Notes under the pieces: model-generated
Databases searched by the model: none
What the model was told of the DNA's origin: nothing
Seen by the model: only the letters and a program-made list of their open reading frames with translations
Translations under genes and position numbers: made by a program
Shown here: positions 41,547 through 49,680 of the stretch, one piece after another
Position numbering within the stretch: the stretch's first letter is position 1
Layout: each line of letters opens with the position of its first letter
Origin: an uncultured Chitinophagaceae bacterium
GTDB lineage: Bacteria; Bacteroidota; Bacteroidia; Chitinophagales; Chitinophagaceae
Direction of reading: 5' to 3'
DNA: 64,000 nt
NCBI GenBank assembly: GCA_937958995.1
Contig: CALGAP010000005.1
Coordinates: 248,001 to 312,000, forward strand

Positions 41547-42746
41547 ATGGTACCAGACATTAGCACCCCCCCGACTGAAAAACAAGACATTGAGCAGCGG
41601 ATCATTGAGGAACTGCGCAAAAGCGAAGAGCGCTATCACAAAATGATCGAGGAGGTGGAAGACTACGCCATCCTGCTGCTCGATAAGGAGGGCATTGTTC
41701 AAAACTGGAACCGAGGCGCCGAGAAAATCAAGGGGTATAAGGAAGAAGAAATTGTAGGAAAAAGTTTCCGCGTGTTTTACCTGCCCGAAGACCAGCTGAA
41801 AGGTCTTCCCGACCAACTCATTGCCGAAGCTGCCGTCAAAGGAAAAGCCCTGCACGAAGGATGGCGCGCGCGCAAAGATGGATCTGCCTTTTGGGGAAGC
41901 GTGGTGATCACCGCACTGCATGATGACCAGAACAATGTGGTCGGTTTCTCAAAAGTGACCCGCGACCTCACAGAAAGAAAAAGCGCCGAAGATAAGATTC
42001 GCCAGTACAATAATGAACTGGAGTTTCAGAATAAGGAGCTGGAACAATTTGCCTATGCCGCTGCCCACGATATGAAGGAGCCGCTGCGAAAGATCAGGTT
42101 TTACACCAATATGGTCTTTGATAATGCAGGTCACCTGTTGCCCGAGAAAGAACGAGAATACCTCAAGCGCACCATAACCGCCGCCGCCCGCATGCAGGTG
42201 CTGATAGATGATCTGCTCACTTACTCCAGGACTTCGACCATCGAGAAAGAACTGAAGAAAGTTGACCTGGGAAAAATACTGGCCGAAATACAATCAGCGC
42301 ATTCTGATACCATCCGCGATTTAAAAGCAAAAATAGAAGTTGGCCCGATGCCCGAATTGGATGGAATACCTTTTCAACTGATGCAGTTATTCGATAACCT
42401 GCTGAGTAATTCGCTGAAGTATCATCACCCCGCACGTCAACCACGCATTGCCATCAGGTCAGAAAAAGTTTTAACCCGCGAACCCGGCGCCGACACGGAT
42501 GCAGAGCCAAGAGAATTTTATAGAATCACGGTGAGCGACAATGGCATTGGATTCGACGCGAAGTACGCGGAAAAAGTATTCGACCTGTTCCAGCGTTTGC
42601 ACGATAAGGTTACCTACTCGGGAACAGGTATCGGCCTGGCGCTTTGTCGCAAAATTGCACAAAATCATAAAGGCTTTATATTAGCACATAGCGAAGAAGA
42701 TGTAGGAGCCATATTTACAGTTTATTTGCCTGTCAGCAATTCCTGA
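41547..42746 (+). CDS. PAS sensor histidine kinase
   Basis: Soluble 399-residue kinase from the ATG at 41547 (an upstream ATG at 41496 adds an unlikely N-terminus). One PAS domain (residues ~25-145) with EEVEDYAILLLDKEGIV and a PAC-like end RDLTERK, a HisKA helix with phospho-acceptor H174 in AAHDMKEPLRKI, and a HATPase domain with N-box NLLSNSLKYHH and G-boxes DNGIGF and GTGIGLAL. Its PAS and kinase core are nearly superimposable on those at 9159-10847. A single-domain receiver follows after 138 nt and is the likely partner. Confidence 0.9.
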   Translation: MVPDISTPPTEKQDIEQRIIEELRKSEERYHKMIEEVEDYAILLLDKEGIVQNWNRGAEKIKGYKEEEIVGKSFRVFYLPEDQLKGLPDQLIAEAAVKGKALHEGWRARKDGSAFWGSVVITALHDDQNNVVGFSKVTRDLTERKSAEDKIRQYNNELEFQNKELEQFAYAAAHDMKEPLRKIRFYTNMVFDNAGHLLPEKEREYLKRTITAAARMQVLIDDLLTYSRTSTIEKELKKVDLGKILAEIQSAHSDTIRDLKAKIEVGPMPELDGIPFQLMQLFDNLLSNSLKYHHPARQPRIAIRSEKVLTREPGADTDAEPREFYRITVSDNGIGFDAKYAEKVFDLFQRLHDKVTYSGTGIGLALCRKIAQNHKGFILAHSEEDVGAIFTVYLPVSNS

Positions 42747-42884
42747 AGATTAGCGTATATTATTATCGAACTGGCATAATTATTGTCTCACACAAATTGG
42801 TCACTAACTGCACTTCTCCCCTTAGAGCCTTTACGTAGATTCAACACGACTATAGGCCTTAAACGATCACCATTAACTTATTGT

Positions 42885-43292
42885 ATGAAACCTACTACCA
42901 AACGCGTATTCCTGATTGACGATGATGAAGACGATCATCTTTTCTTCGGTATCGGGTTGAACGAGTTTGATCCTTCCATTGAAATTCTCTACGACAACGA
43001 TAGTGAGACTGCACTGCGCCGGATGACGGAAAAAAGAGATCCGCTGGCGGATATTGTTTTTTTAGACTGGAATATGCCCAAGCTTTCGGGCAGACAATTA
43101 CTCGGGGCCATCCGCACCAATAACATGTATAAAGAAGTGCCGGTGATTGTGTTTACCACCTCATCTTCGTATGAAGATAAGGTTGAGGCGCAGGAACTCG
43201 GCGCTTCTTATTTTTTATCGAAGCCGTCGAGCCTTAAAGAACTAAAAAGAAACCTGCAGGATATTTTTAGCCACGTGTGGGATGACAAGTAA
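42885..43292 (+). CDS. CheY-like single-domain response regulator
   Basis: 135 residues from ATG 42885 (the ORF extends upstream to 42783 without a convincing start). Receiver-only: acid pocket LIDDDEDDHLF, phospho-acceptor D61 in IVFLDWNMPKLSGR, conserved TTSSS and SKPSS Lys. It resembles the Rcp1/phytochrome-kinase partner group of receivers. There is no output domain, so it would pass the signal on by protein contact or serve as a phosphate sink. Pairs with the kinase upstream. Confidence 0.88.
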   Translation: MKPTTKRVFLIDDDEDDHLFFGIGLNEFDPSIEILYDNDSETALRRMTEKRDPLADIVFLDWNMPKLSGRQLLGAIRTNNMYKEVPVIVFTTSSSYEDKVEAQELGASYFLSKPSSLKELKRNLQDIFSHVWDDK

Positions 43293-43300
43293 AGGAAAAA

Positions 43301-43663
43301 TTAACCCGGTGTTTGTTTACGCACCAGCATCACTTCGCGGGTATTGGCGGGATTGTATCTTACTTTCAAAATGGTGCCATTGCGCATAGTGCTCAAATCC
43401 ATCAGCGTAAGTATTTCCGACACTTCAGCTACAAAATGGGTACGCGATTCGGGCTGCACTTTCAGCAGCATTCTTACCATGGGTTCATTATTGATGTAGC
43501 GACCGGTCTTTTCAATACTCAATATTACTGCTTCTGCTTCGGCGCCGTGACGCGCCAGTCTTTCGCTGCTTCTGGCCTGGCGGATACGAGGAATGATTGT
43601 CCAGCATAACAAAGCATATACGATCACTACTGCGAGAGAGCCTGCCAGGAAAATAAATAACAT
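43301..43663 (-). CDS. Small membrane protein, DUF3592-like
   Basis: 120 residues: one N-terminal membrane helix (MLFIFLAGSLAVVIVYALLC) and a basic loop, then a beta-rich cytoplasmic or periplasmic domain with AEAVILSIEKTGRYINNEP and GTILKVRYNPANTREVML. The pattern (two beta strands around TGxxIN and a closing VRYNP) resembles DUF3592 proteins. Function unknown. It is transcribed towards the CheY-like gene. Confidence 0.6.
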   Translation of the reverse strand: MLFIFLAGSLAVVIVYALLCWTIIPRIRQARSSERLARHGAEAEAVILSIEKTGRYINNEPMVRMLLKVQPESRTHFVAEVSEILTLMDLSTMRNGTILKVRYNPANTREVMLVRKQTPG

Positions 43664-43714
43664 TGCTTACATAATTTTTTACAGCAGCAAAGTAACGAGG
43701 CGCAGGAAAGGCCT

Positions 43715-43748
43715 CCTACCGCAGTTTAGCAGGCGGTAGGTTTTATTT
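43715..43748. terminator. Hairpin with T-run at the end of the 43743-44192 gene
   Basis: CCTACCGC (43715-43722) and GCGGTAGG (43733-43740), 10-nt loop, followed on the plus strand by TTTTATTT. The hairpin touches the stop of the minus-strand gene. On the plus strand it looks like a textbook terminator although no plus gene ends nearby; it may act on antisense transcripts or be bidirectional. Confidence 0.45.
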
Positions 43749-44192
43749 CGTGTCCGGCCCTTTCTGGCGATCGCGGTTACTGCGCTGCGGAGAAGGTAAG
43801 GGGTTCATCGCAGCAAACGTGCCGCCATCAGCACCGCAATACCATGCTCCGCTCAGGGTAATTTTAGTGGCGCTGACTGTTGCCTGGATATTGATTACGG
43901 GACCGTCCTGAATAAACTGGTAATTGCCGTAAAGTATCGAATCGCTTAGCATATAAGTGCCTTTTGCCTTATCGCCCTGGCAGGTGTCGCCTTCATATAC
44001 CAGCATTTTTCCGTTTTCCTTAAATACGAACATCAATGGTTTTGTAGCTCTATCATTTTCGGAAGAATATTGCCCATACCAGGTGCCGTTGAGAAATGTG
44101 AATTTGGCGGGCTTTGCGGCCGGACTGCTTTTGGTCCAGGCAAACAGGATGCTGGCGGTGATTATTATCATCACCGAATAGATCAGTTTCAT
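43743..44192 (-). CDS. Secreted hypothetical protein (lipocalin-like size)
   Basis: 149 residues with an N-terminal signal peptide (MKLIYSVMIIITASILFAW). The mature part is beta-rich: KFTFLNGTWYGQYSSE, KPLMFVFKENGKMLVYEGD, KGTYMLSDSILYGNYQFI, ITLSGAWYCGADGGTFAA. The NGTW..Y opening and repeated strands suggest a small beta-barrel or lipocalin-like fold, but no family is assigned. A basic polar tail (RSNRDRQKGPDTK) ends the protein. Envelope or periplasmic location inferred. Confidence 0.6.
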   Translation of the reverse strand: MKLIYSVMIIITASILFAWTKSSPAAKPAKFTFLNGTWYGQYSSENDRATKPLMFVFKENGKMLVYEGDTCQGDKAKGTYMLSDSILYGNYQFIQDGPVINIQATVSATKITLSGAWYCGADGGTFAAMNPLPSPQRSNRDRQKGPDTK

Positions 44193-44565
44193 GGCTGTGC
44201 GTCACTGTTGATTATCCTTTCTTGTAGATATAAGTGGCTTCTTTAAGCAGCGGGTGACCACCTTCCAGGGTTCAGATTTTACCAAGGCATAAATCTTCAC
44301 CCCTCCCGCGGGGTATAAAATTATGGTTTGCAAAGAAACGGCGAGGTAAATTCATAGCCAGCGTGTTTTAGCAGACGGCAGTGCCTTGGCAGCAGATGGT
44401 AAAATTGATGTAGTAACTGACGCCTGAATTGCTTTGGTGAAATGATTCCCCAAAATTATTCGGCGCGCTAACATCGATAGGCGCTTTCCTGTTTTCGCGC
44501 AGGGTTGGTCTGAAAATTATAATTAATGTAGCCAGGGCACTTGCCTCCAACTTAATCGCTATAAC
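44193..44565. other. Intergenic region between divergent genes
   Basis: 373 bp with no clear ORF. It contains a short GC hairpin near 44280 (ACCCC and GGGGT arms). It must hold the promoters of both the lipoprotein gene at 44566 and the secreted gene ending at 44192, but no exact TAnnTTTG box with a good partner was identified. No RNA gene recognised. Confidence 0.35.
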
Positions 44566-45441
44566 ATGAACAACTTTACTCGTGCGACGCTTACCGGTGT
44601 GTGTGTTTCAGTATTTTTATCTGTATCCTGCTCAAAAGACAACCTGGACGAACCCAATGGAAAAAAGAACCGAAACGAACACTGCGAGGTAGCTTCTTTC
44701 TCACAGCAATACGAGGGCGGACAGCCCGGATTTATTTTCAGCAAGACTTATGATTTTTCGGGCCAGCGACTTGCCCGCATCGACGCAGGATTGTACAGCG
44801 GCGGATCCATCTGGGATACCGTACATCTCAACATCTCTTACAATTTCAACACCATTTATTTTGTTTCGGCAGATAACCTGCGCGATACCGGCATAGTGTT
44901 GGAGGTTGACAACTACGGCCGTCCCATTCGCGCTGAAGTCGGAAAAATGATCGATGATGGTTTTGGCCCCCAGGAGTTTTACTACTCCAATAATCGTTTG
45001 CATAATATCAACCTAGACAATGGCTGGATGCGCATCTGGTTTCGGTACGATGTGCATGGCAACAATACGCAGATCTATACCGACAGCGCCGACGGCATGC
45101 CGCGCATTAACCATGTATATCAATATGCCCATGGAAAAAAGCGCGAGCCGCAATACTATATGGACGAAGCGCGCGGGTTTAGTTTTAACGTACTTACCAT
45201 TCTGCACGTCGCAGGTTTTTTCCCTGAGCTGAATCCCATTCACCCGCGTGTGCGCACAACAGTTTACTGGGGCCCATACCAGGCGTACGACTATCAGCAG
45301 AGAGATCACGTATATGATAAATCTGACCGTCTGTTGCAGTATAGAACGGCTCGGGCCGGCGAACAACTTCCGGTGGCCACTTATACCGTGGGATATAATT
45401 GTTCCGCCAGCAACAATTACCTGATCACCACGGCAAGGTAA
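44566..45441 (+). CDS. Lipoprotein with RHS-like or DUF4595-type repeats
   Basis: 291 residues, lipoprotein signal with lipobox SVSC (Cys about residue 22). The mature protein is rich in Tyr-based beta hairpins: YDFSGQRLARIDAGL, NNRLHNINLDNGWMRIWFR, YDVHGNNTQIY, HVYDKSDRLLQYRTA. Such strings of NN.RL and Y-D.G.. units resemble the YD/RHS-like beta-strand repeats in Bacteroidota lipoproteins (DUF4595 group). Likely surface-exposed. No enzyme motif visible. A clear terminator lies 176 nt downstream. Confidence 0.7.
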   Translation: MNNFTRATLTGVCVSVFLSVSCSKDNLDEPNGKKNRNEHCEVASFSQQYEGGQPGFIFSKTYDFSGQRLARIDAGLYSGGSIWDTVHLNISYNFNTIYFVSADNLRDTGIVLEVDNYGRPIRAEVGKMIDDGFGPQEFYYSNNRLHNINLDNGWMRIWFRYDVHGNNTQIYTDSADGMPRINHVYQYAHGKKREPQYYMDEARGFSFNVLTILHVAGFFPELNPIHPRVRTTVYWGPYQAYDYQQRDHVYDKSDRLLQYRTARAGEQLPVATYTVGYNCSASNNYLITTAR

Positions 45442-45616
45442 AGGCCAGGCATGCCGGGTTATATACAGGAAATCACTTAGCGGCTATCCGGAAATGTATT
45501 GATCATTTTAAAATCGGGGCAGCGGCGATGCGTGGTCTGTACAGAGCTTTCCTATTTTCGGAATACAAAAAAGAGATGATTACCGGCAACACTACTCATA
45601 GGCAAGCAACAGGAAG

Positions 45617-45644
45617 CATCCCCTTCGGGGGATGTTTTGTTTTT
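45617..45644 (+). terminator. Rho-independent terminator of the lipoprotein gene
   Basis: 7-bp stem CATCCCC (45617-45623) with GGGGATG (45628-45634) closed by a stable TTCG tetraloop, then TTTTGTTTTT on the plus strand. It also lies between two converging transcripts, so it may serve both. Confidence 0.8.
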
Positions 45645-45670
45645 GCAAAGTGCCTGCGTTGCGCCAAAAC

Positions 45671-45898
45671 TTACTTCACATACTTGTACACGTTCTTTTT
45701 GTACACTTCCAGGTCGGCCAGGTTAGAGATTTCTTCAAAGCGGTAAACTTCACCTGTCCTTGTCTCGCGCACCAGCGCAACAATTTCCCCGTTCACGATC
45801 GTTGATTTCGCGCGGTTGAAGATAGCGTCGAGCGCGTTACGATCGTTCAGCATTTGGAGCTCTTCAATTTGGCCAACTGATATAATGTATTCCTGCAT
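45671..45898 (-). CDS. Small conserved-type hypothetical protein
   Basis: 75 residues from ATG 45898 (MQEYIISVGQIEELQML); the in-frame ATG at 45919 lies inside a TACTTTTG promoter box and was rejected. The sequence (NALDAIFNRAKSTIVNGEIV, then RFEEISNLADLEVYKKNVYK) is compact and well-mixed, with no signal peptide. No domain recognised, but the promoter and composition support a real gene. Function unknown. Confidence 0.65.
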   Translation of the reverse strand: MQEYIISVGQIEELQMLNDRNALDAIFNRAKSTIVNGEIVALVRETRTGEVYRFEEISNLADLEVYKKNVYKYVK

Positions 45899-45916
45899 GA
45901 AATGGATGATGTGGGT

Positions 45917-45924
45917 CAAAAGTA
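45917..45924 (-). promoter_or_regulatory. -7 box of the gene at 45671-45898
   Basis: Minus-strand TACTTTTG matches the Bacteroidota -7 box TAnnTTTG, about 18 nt upstream of the start. The -33 box is not conserved. Confidence 0.5.
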
Positions 45925-46021
45925 AAATATTCAGGCACCAGTTCTGAACTTTTCATGGTCGTATTTTTTGTGCATCGACCATGAGTCTTAGTCTTGAACG
46001 CTAGCAGCGCAAATAGAAACC

Positions 46022-46054
46022 AAAAAAAAATGCTACCAAATAAGCTGGTAGCAT
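46022..46054 (-). terminator. Strong rho-independent terminator of the giant repeat-protein gene
   Basis: Perfect 9-bp stem ATGCTACCA (46030-46038) with TGGTAGCAT (46046-46054), 7-nt loop, followed on the minus strand by a run of T. It is followed by TTTT on the plus side as well, so it could act in both directions. Confidence 0.85.
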
Positions 46055-46061
46055 TTTTGCC

Positions 46062-46079
46062 ACTTCCTTCAAAGGAAGT
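46062..46079. repeat. Second palindromic hairpin upstream of the terminator
   Basis: ACTTCCTT and AAGGAAGT with two bases between, 14 nt after the stop of the repeat-protein gene. It may stabilise the mRNA 3' end or assist termination. Confidence 0.45.
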
Positions 46080-46092
46080 TTTCTATACTTGA

Positions 46093-49000
46093 CTAGAGCT
46101 TCATCAATCGCTCAACCCATCTCTTCTCTCCTTCCTGCACTAACACAGTGTACATGCCCTGGGGAAGCTTGCTGATCGAAATGACTTCGCCATTGTTCAC
46201 TGCAGTATTCATCACTACTTTTCCATTTGCATCATATACTGTAAGCGCGGCGCGCAACACACCTGAAGGCAATACAACTTTCAAAGATTCCTTTGCCGGA
46301 TTGGGATAAAGACTAATCGCTGCCTGCCGCGAAGCAATAGAAATCACCACCACTTTTGAATAACTATACTTTCCGTCCAGGTCTACCTGCTTGATCCTGT
46401 ATCGAACAGTACCGGCGGGAGCGGCAGCATCGGAATAGCTATAGTCATGATCGCCGGATACGTTCTTTGCAGGAACACTGTCAATTGCTATAAACGAACC
46501 GCCCACACTTCTCTCTATTACAAAATATGCTGTGTGTAATTCATCAGTCGTTCCCCAACTCAGTTCGGCTTTGCCTTGTTTTTCTTTCACGGTAAAATAT
46601 ACCCAGGTCAGCGGCAGTGCGCCGGTGGTAACTACCTGCCCGGACAGCACGTTTACTGTGTTATAAACCGGTCCGTCCTGGCCATTATATTCGAATATGC
46701 TGAAGTGATAAGTCTTCTGCGGCTCAAGAGCTGTCACAGTCACGCTGCTGCCAGTACCAGCATACACCACGTATTCGCCAGCGGCAATCTGTGAACCTTG
46801 CTTGAATTGTGCGGCGGCTGTATACTTGCTCAAATCAGTGGGTTTACCTGAAATAGCGCTACCCTCTTTCATGACTACCAGCCTGCGCTCGCCGTTGCCC
46901 TTCTGCCAGGTAAGAGTAATGGAACCGGAAGTAACCTGGGTTTCTGGTGATGAGCTGCCGGTAGCGGGCGCCACCGCAGTAGATTGTTGCACGGCAAGCG
47001 CGTCGGTCACCAGGTATTTGATATTCGCGCCGGTTCCATTGTATTCATATACTGCAAGACTATAACTGGTTGCAGCTTGCAGGTTGGTGATCTCTGCTTC
47101 TTCCGCAGTGCCGTTATATGCCACATAATGTCCTCCGCCGAGATCTGTACCACTGCCAAAAGCTGCATTAGCCGGGTAATCGCTGCCATTGGCTGGCACA
47201 AAACTGAAATCTGCACCTTGTTTCATCACCACAATGCGCCTGCTGCCGTTACCTTTATTCCATTTGAAAGTGAGCTTGTTTCCATCAGCGGTAAATGACG
47301 GATTGCTGGCGTTCAGAGTTGGTGCTGTTATACCACCATCAGATTCGGTTGTAAACTGGCCTACCGCGCCCGGGCGAAGATATACAGGGCCACTGCCGCC
47401 ATTGTATTCAAATACAGCAATATGGTAAGTAGTGTTGGGCTGCAATGCCAGCACATTAACGGGGCCTGAAGAAGCAGGCGAGCCTACCACGTAATTGCCA
47501 TCACCCATATGAGCCACAGGTGTCCCGAAACTTTGATTCCACTGATACATTACAAAATTCTGCGGTTCTACCGACACGGGACTATTGGCACGCAGTACTA
47601 CCAGGCGCTGGCTGCCATTGCCTTTGCTGAGGTTGATTCTTGCGGTAGTAGCCGTAACCAGGTCGGCAAAAACACCGGTGGCCTGTTCAGTAGGTGCCGA
47701 TAAAGTAGTGGCCTGGCCGGCGAGGAAAGTGGATGTGCGATAGTCAGGCAACCCGTTGGTGACATTGTATTCAAATATCGCAACATGATAAGTGGTGCCT
47801 GCCTGGAGGTTTTTCAGACTGAAACTACGTCCAATACCATCGTGCACCACAAATTGTCCATCTTCCACCTCGGTGCCTTCGCCAAAGTTGGATGAAGCAG
47901 TGTAAGTCTGCCCGTCTTGAGGCCTGGCCGTTACCGGTTGTCCCATACGCGCGATTACCAGTCTGCGCGAGCCATCACCACCACTCCAGCTATTAACAAA
48001 TGAATTACCCTCGATCTGGTTGGCAATATAGTTGGTGGCCGGCGATGCGGGTTCATTGGGAATGGTTACCGATGCACGTGCAGGCTCCTGCTTATAAACC
48101 GGAAAATCCAACCCGTTCCATCCCCAGATGGCGATGTGGTAGGTCACACCGGGCGTAAGCATTGATACGCTTCCGGCACTCGAGTTGGTGCTGCCGTATA
48201 TCACGTAATTGCCGGGCGCAATCTCGTTACCTTGTCCAAAGTTGGAGCTGCCACTGTATTTGATGAGGTCTTGCGGCACAGCATCCACTTCAGAGCCAGC
48301 TTTCACCACCACCAGCCTGTATTTGCTGTCGCCGGGATTATAGCTTATGGAAAAGCTGGTGCCGGTAACCGACGTTATATTGATATCTTTTGGCGAGTTT
48401 ACCGGCGGCACAGCGGTGCTTTGGCTGCCTTGCGCAAACTGGCTGGTGAGATAATAGGTGTAACCATTGGCGTCGATATCAAAATCAAAAACGCGGAAAT
48501 AATAAACAGTTCGGGGCTCGAGATTAGTGAAAGTGCGGCTATTATCGAGCGAGTTCAACACAAATTCTCCGTCGGCTATTTCTTCTCCGTTTCCAAATAT
48601 TGTGCTGGCTTCATATAGTCTTCCGTTTTCAGGCACTGCAGTAACCGGTGCGCCTTTACGAGCGATAATTAATTGATGCTTACCATTTCCCTTTGAAAAA
48701 CTGATCTGCAATTTGGTGCCGTCCACTATGGGGTAAGAAAGCGCACCGGTGGACCTGGTAGGTCCGGCACTGGTAGTTAAAGAATACGTGGCAACGGGAT
48801 CTTTGAGGTAAACCGGTCCGCTGGAGCCATTGTATTCAAACATCGCAAAATGGTAGGTGGTATTGGGCTCCAGGTTATTTACATTCAATGTAGTGGTACT
48901 GGCACCCGAGTAAATGGGGTAATTGTCTCCTCCGATGGGGGTAGCATCGCCAAAATCAGAATCTCCGGTATAAGCTTTCAAATCTTCCGGCAACACGTTT

Positions 49001-49557
49001 ACCGGGGCGCCTTTACGGGCGAGGATCAAACGGCGCGCGCCATTGCCCAGGTTCCAGTTCAGTGTAGCGCTATTGCCCACAATATTAGTGGCGGGCTTAA
49101 AACTTCCCTGCGTGGTAGGTGCTGATGCAGTGGCCTTGCTTCCTGTGAGCGCCACCATATAATATTCCGTAGCAGCGCCCGAACCATTGAATTCAAAAAC
49201 ACTTACATAGTACGTGGTGGCCGAGTTAAGGTTGGAAACAGGTATGGTGATAAGATTATTGGTACCGCTTCCTTTGTACACTACAAAACCATCGTTGTCG
49301 GCAAAGGCAGTTCCGGGAGTGCCGTAAGCCTGGTTGAATGCATAATCTACTCCGTTCACCGGCAATGCGCCGATGGGAGCACCTTCTTTCATTACAACAA
49401 TTCTGAATTGACCATTTCCTTTCGTAAACCTTAATGTCAGCTTGTCACCCTCAATTACTGTAAACTCCAGGTTGCTGGCGCTGACCGTGGGTGCTGCCGC
49501 AAAACTGAAAAGATTTAACAGCAAAAGTGAGAGAACAAGAGTAAATTTTTTTTCCAT
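46093..49557 (-). CDS. Large secreted protein with eight fibronectin-like repeats and T9SS sorting domain
   Basis: 1154 residues. Signal peptide, then eight ~110-residue repeats, each with KGNGxRRLVV, a P-x-x-x-x-x-Y turn, an FGxGxxI loop, a VVYxG strand and a TTYHxAxFEYNG strand. The last ~190 residues hold a T9SS-type region (LPLTWVYFTVKEKQGKAELS, then ISLYPNPAKESLKVVLP) ending GEKRWVERLMKL, the type A sorting signal. So it is exported by the type IX system and displayed or released at the cell surface; adhesion or a substrate-binding scaffold is inferred. Repeats differ in sequence, indicating old duplications. No catalytic motif recognised. Confidence 0.88.
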   Translation of the reverse strand: MEKKFTLVLSLLLLNLFSFAAAPTVSASNLEFTVIEGDKLTLRFTKGNGQFRIVVMKEGAPIGALPVNGVDYAFNQAYGTPGTAFADNDGFVVYKGSGTNNLITIPVSNLNSATTYYVSVFEFNGSGAATEYYMVALTGSKATASAPTTQGSFKPATNIVGNSATLNWNLGNGARRLILARKGAPVNVLPEDLKAYTGDSDFGDATPIGGDNYPIYSGASTTTLNVNNLEPNTTYHFAMFEYNGSSGPVYLKDPVATYSLTTSAGPTRSTGALSYPIVDGTKLQISFSKGNGKHQLIIARKGAPVTAVPENGRLYEASTIFGNGEEIADGEFVLNSLDNSRTFTNLEPRTVYYFRVFDFDIDANGYTYYLTSQFAQGSQSTAVPPVNSPKDINITSVTGTSFSISYNPGDSKYRLVVVKAGSEVDAVPQDLIKYSGSSNFGQGNEIAPGNYVIYGSTNSSAGSVSMLTPGVTYHIAIWGWNGLDFPVYKQEPARASVTIPNEPASPATNYIANQIEGNSFVNSWSGGDGSRRLVIARMGQPVTARPQDGQTYTASSNFGEGTEVEDGQFVVHDGIGRSFSLKNLQAGTTYHVAIFEYNVTNGLPDYRTSTFLAGQATTLSAPTEQATGVFADLVTATTARINLSKGNGSQRLVVLRANSPVSVEPQNFVMYQWNQSFGTPVAHMGDGNYVVGSPASSGPVNVLALQPNTTYHIAVFEYNGGSGPVYLRPGAVGQFTTESDGGITAPTLNASNPSFTADGNKLTFKWNKGNGSRRIVVMKQGADFSFVPANGSDYPANAAFGSGTDLGGGHYVAYNGTAEEAEITNLQAATSYSLAVYEYNGTGANIKYLVTDALAVQQSTAVAPATGSSSPETQVTSGSITLTWQKGNGERRLVVMKEGSAISGKPTDLSKYTAAAQFKQGSQIAAGEYVVYAGTGSSVTVTALEPQKTYHFSIFEYNGQDGPVYNTVNVLSGQVVTTGALPLTWVYFTVKEKQGKAELSWGTTDELHTAYFVIERSVGGSFIAIDSVPAKNVSGDHDYSYSDAAAPAGTVRYRIKQVDLDGKYSYSKVVVISIASRQAAISLYPNPAKESLKVVLPSGVLRAALTVYDANGKVVMNTAVNNGEVISISKLPQGMYTVLVQEGEKRWVERLMKL

Positions 49558-49680
49558 TTCTTAGATTGATTTTTGCGCGGCAAATCTGTGCAAATCAATC
49601 TCTACGCCATATGCTATGGTGTATGAAATGGGAAAAACAGGACTTGAATTGTAATTAATTTTTTAAACGCTTCTTGTCTC

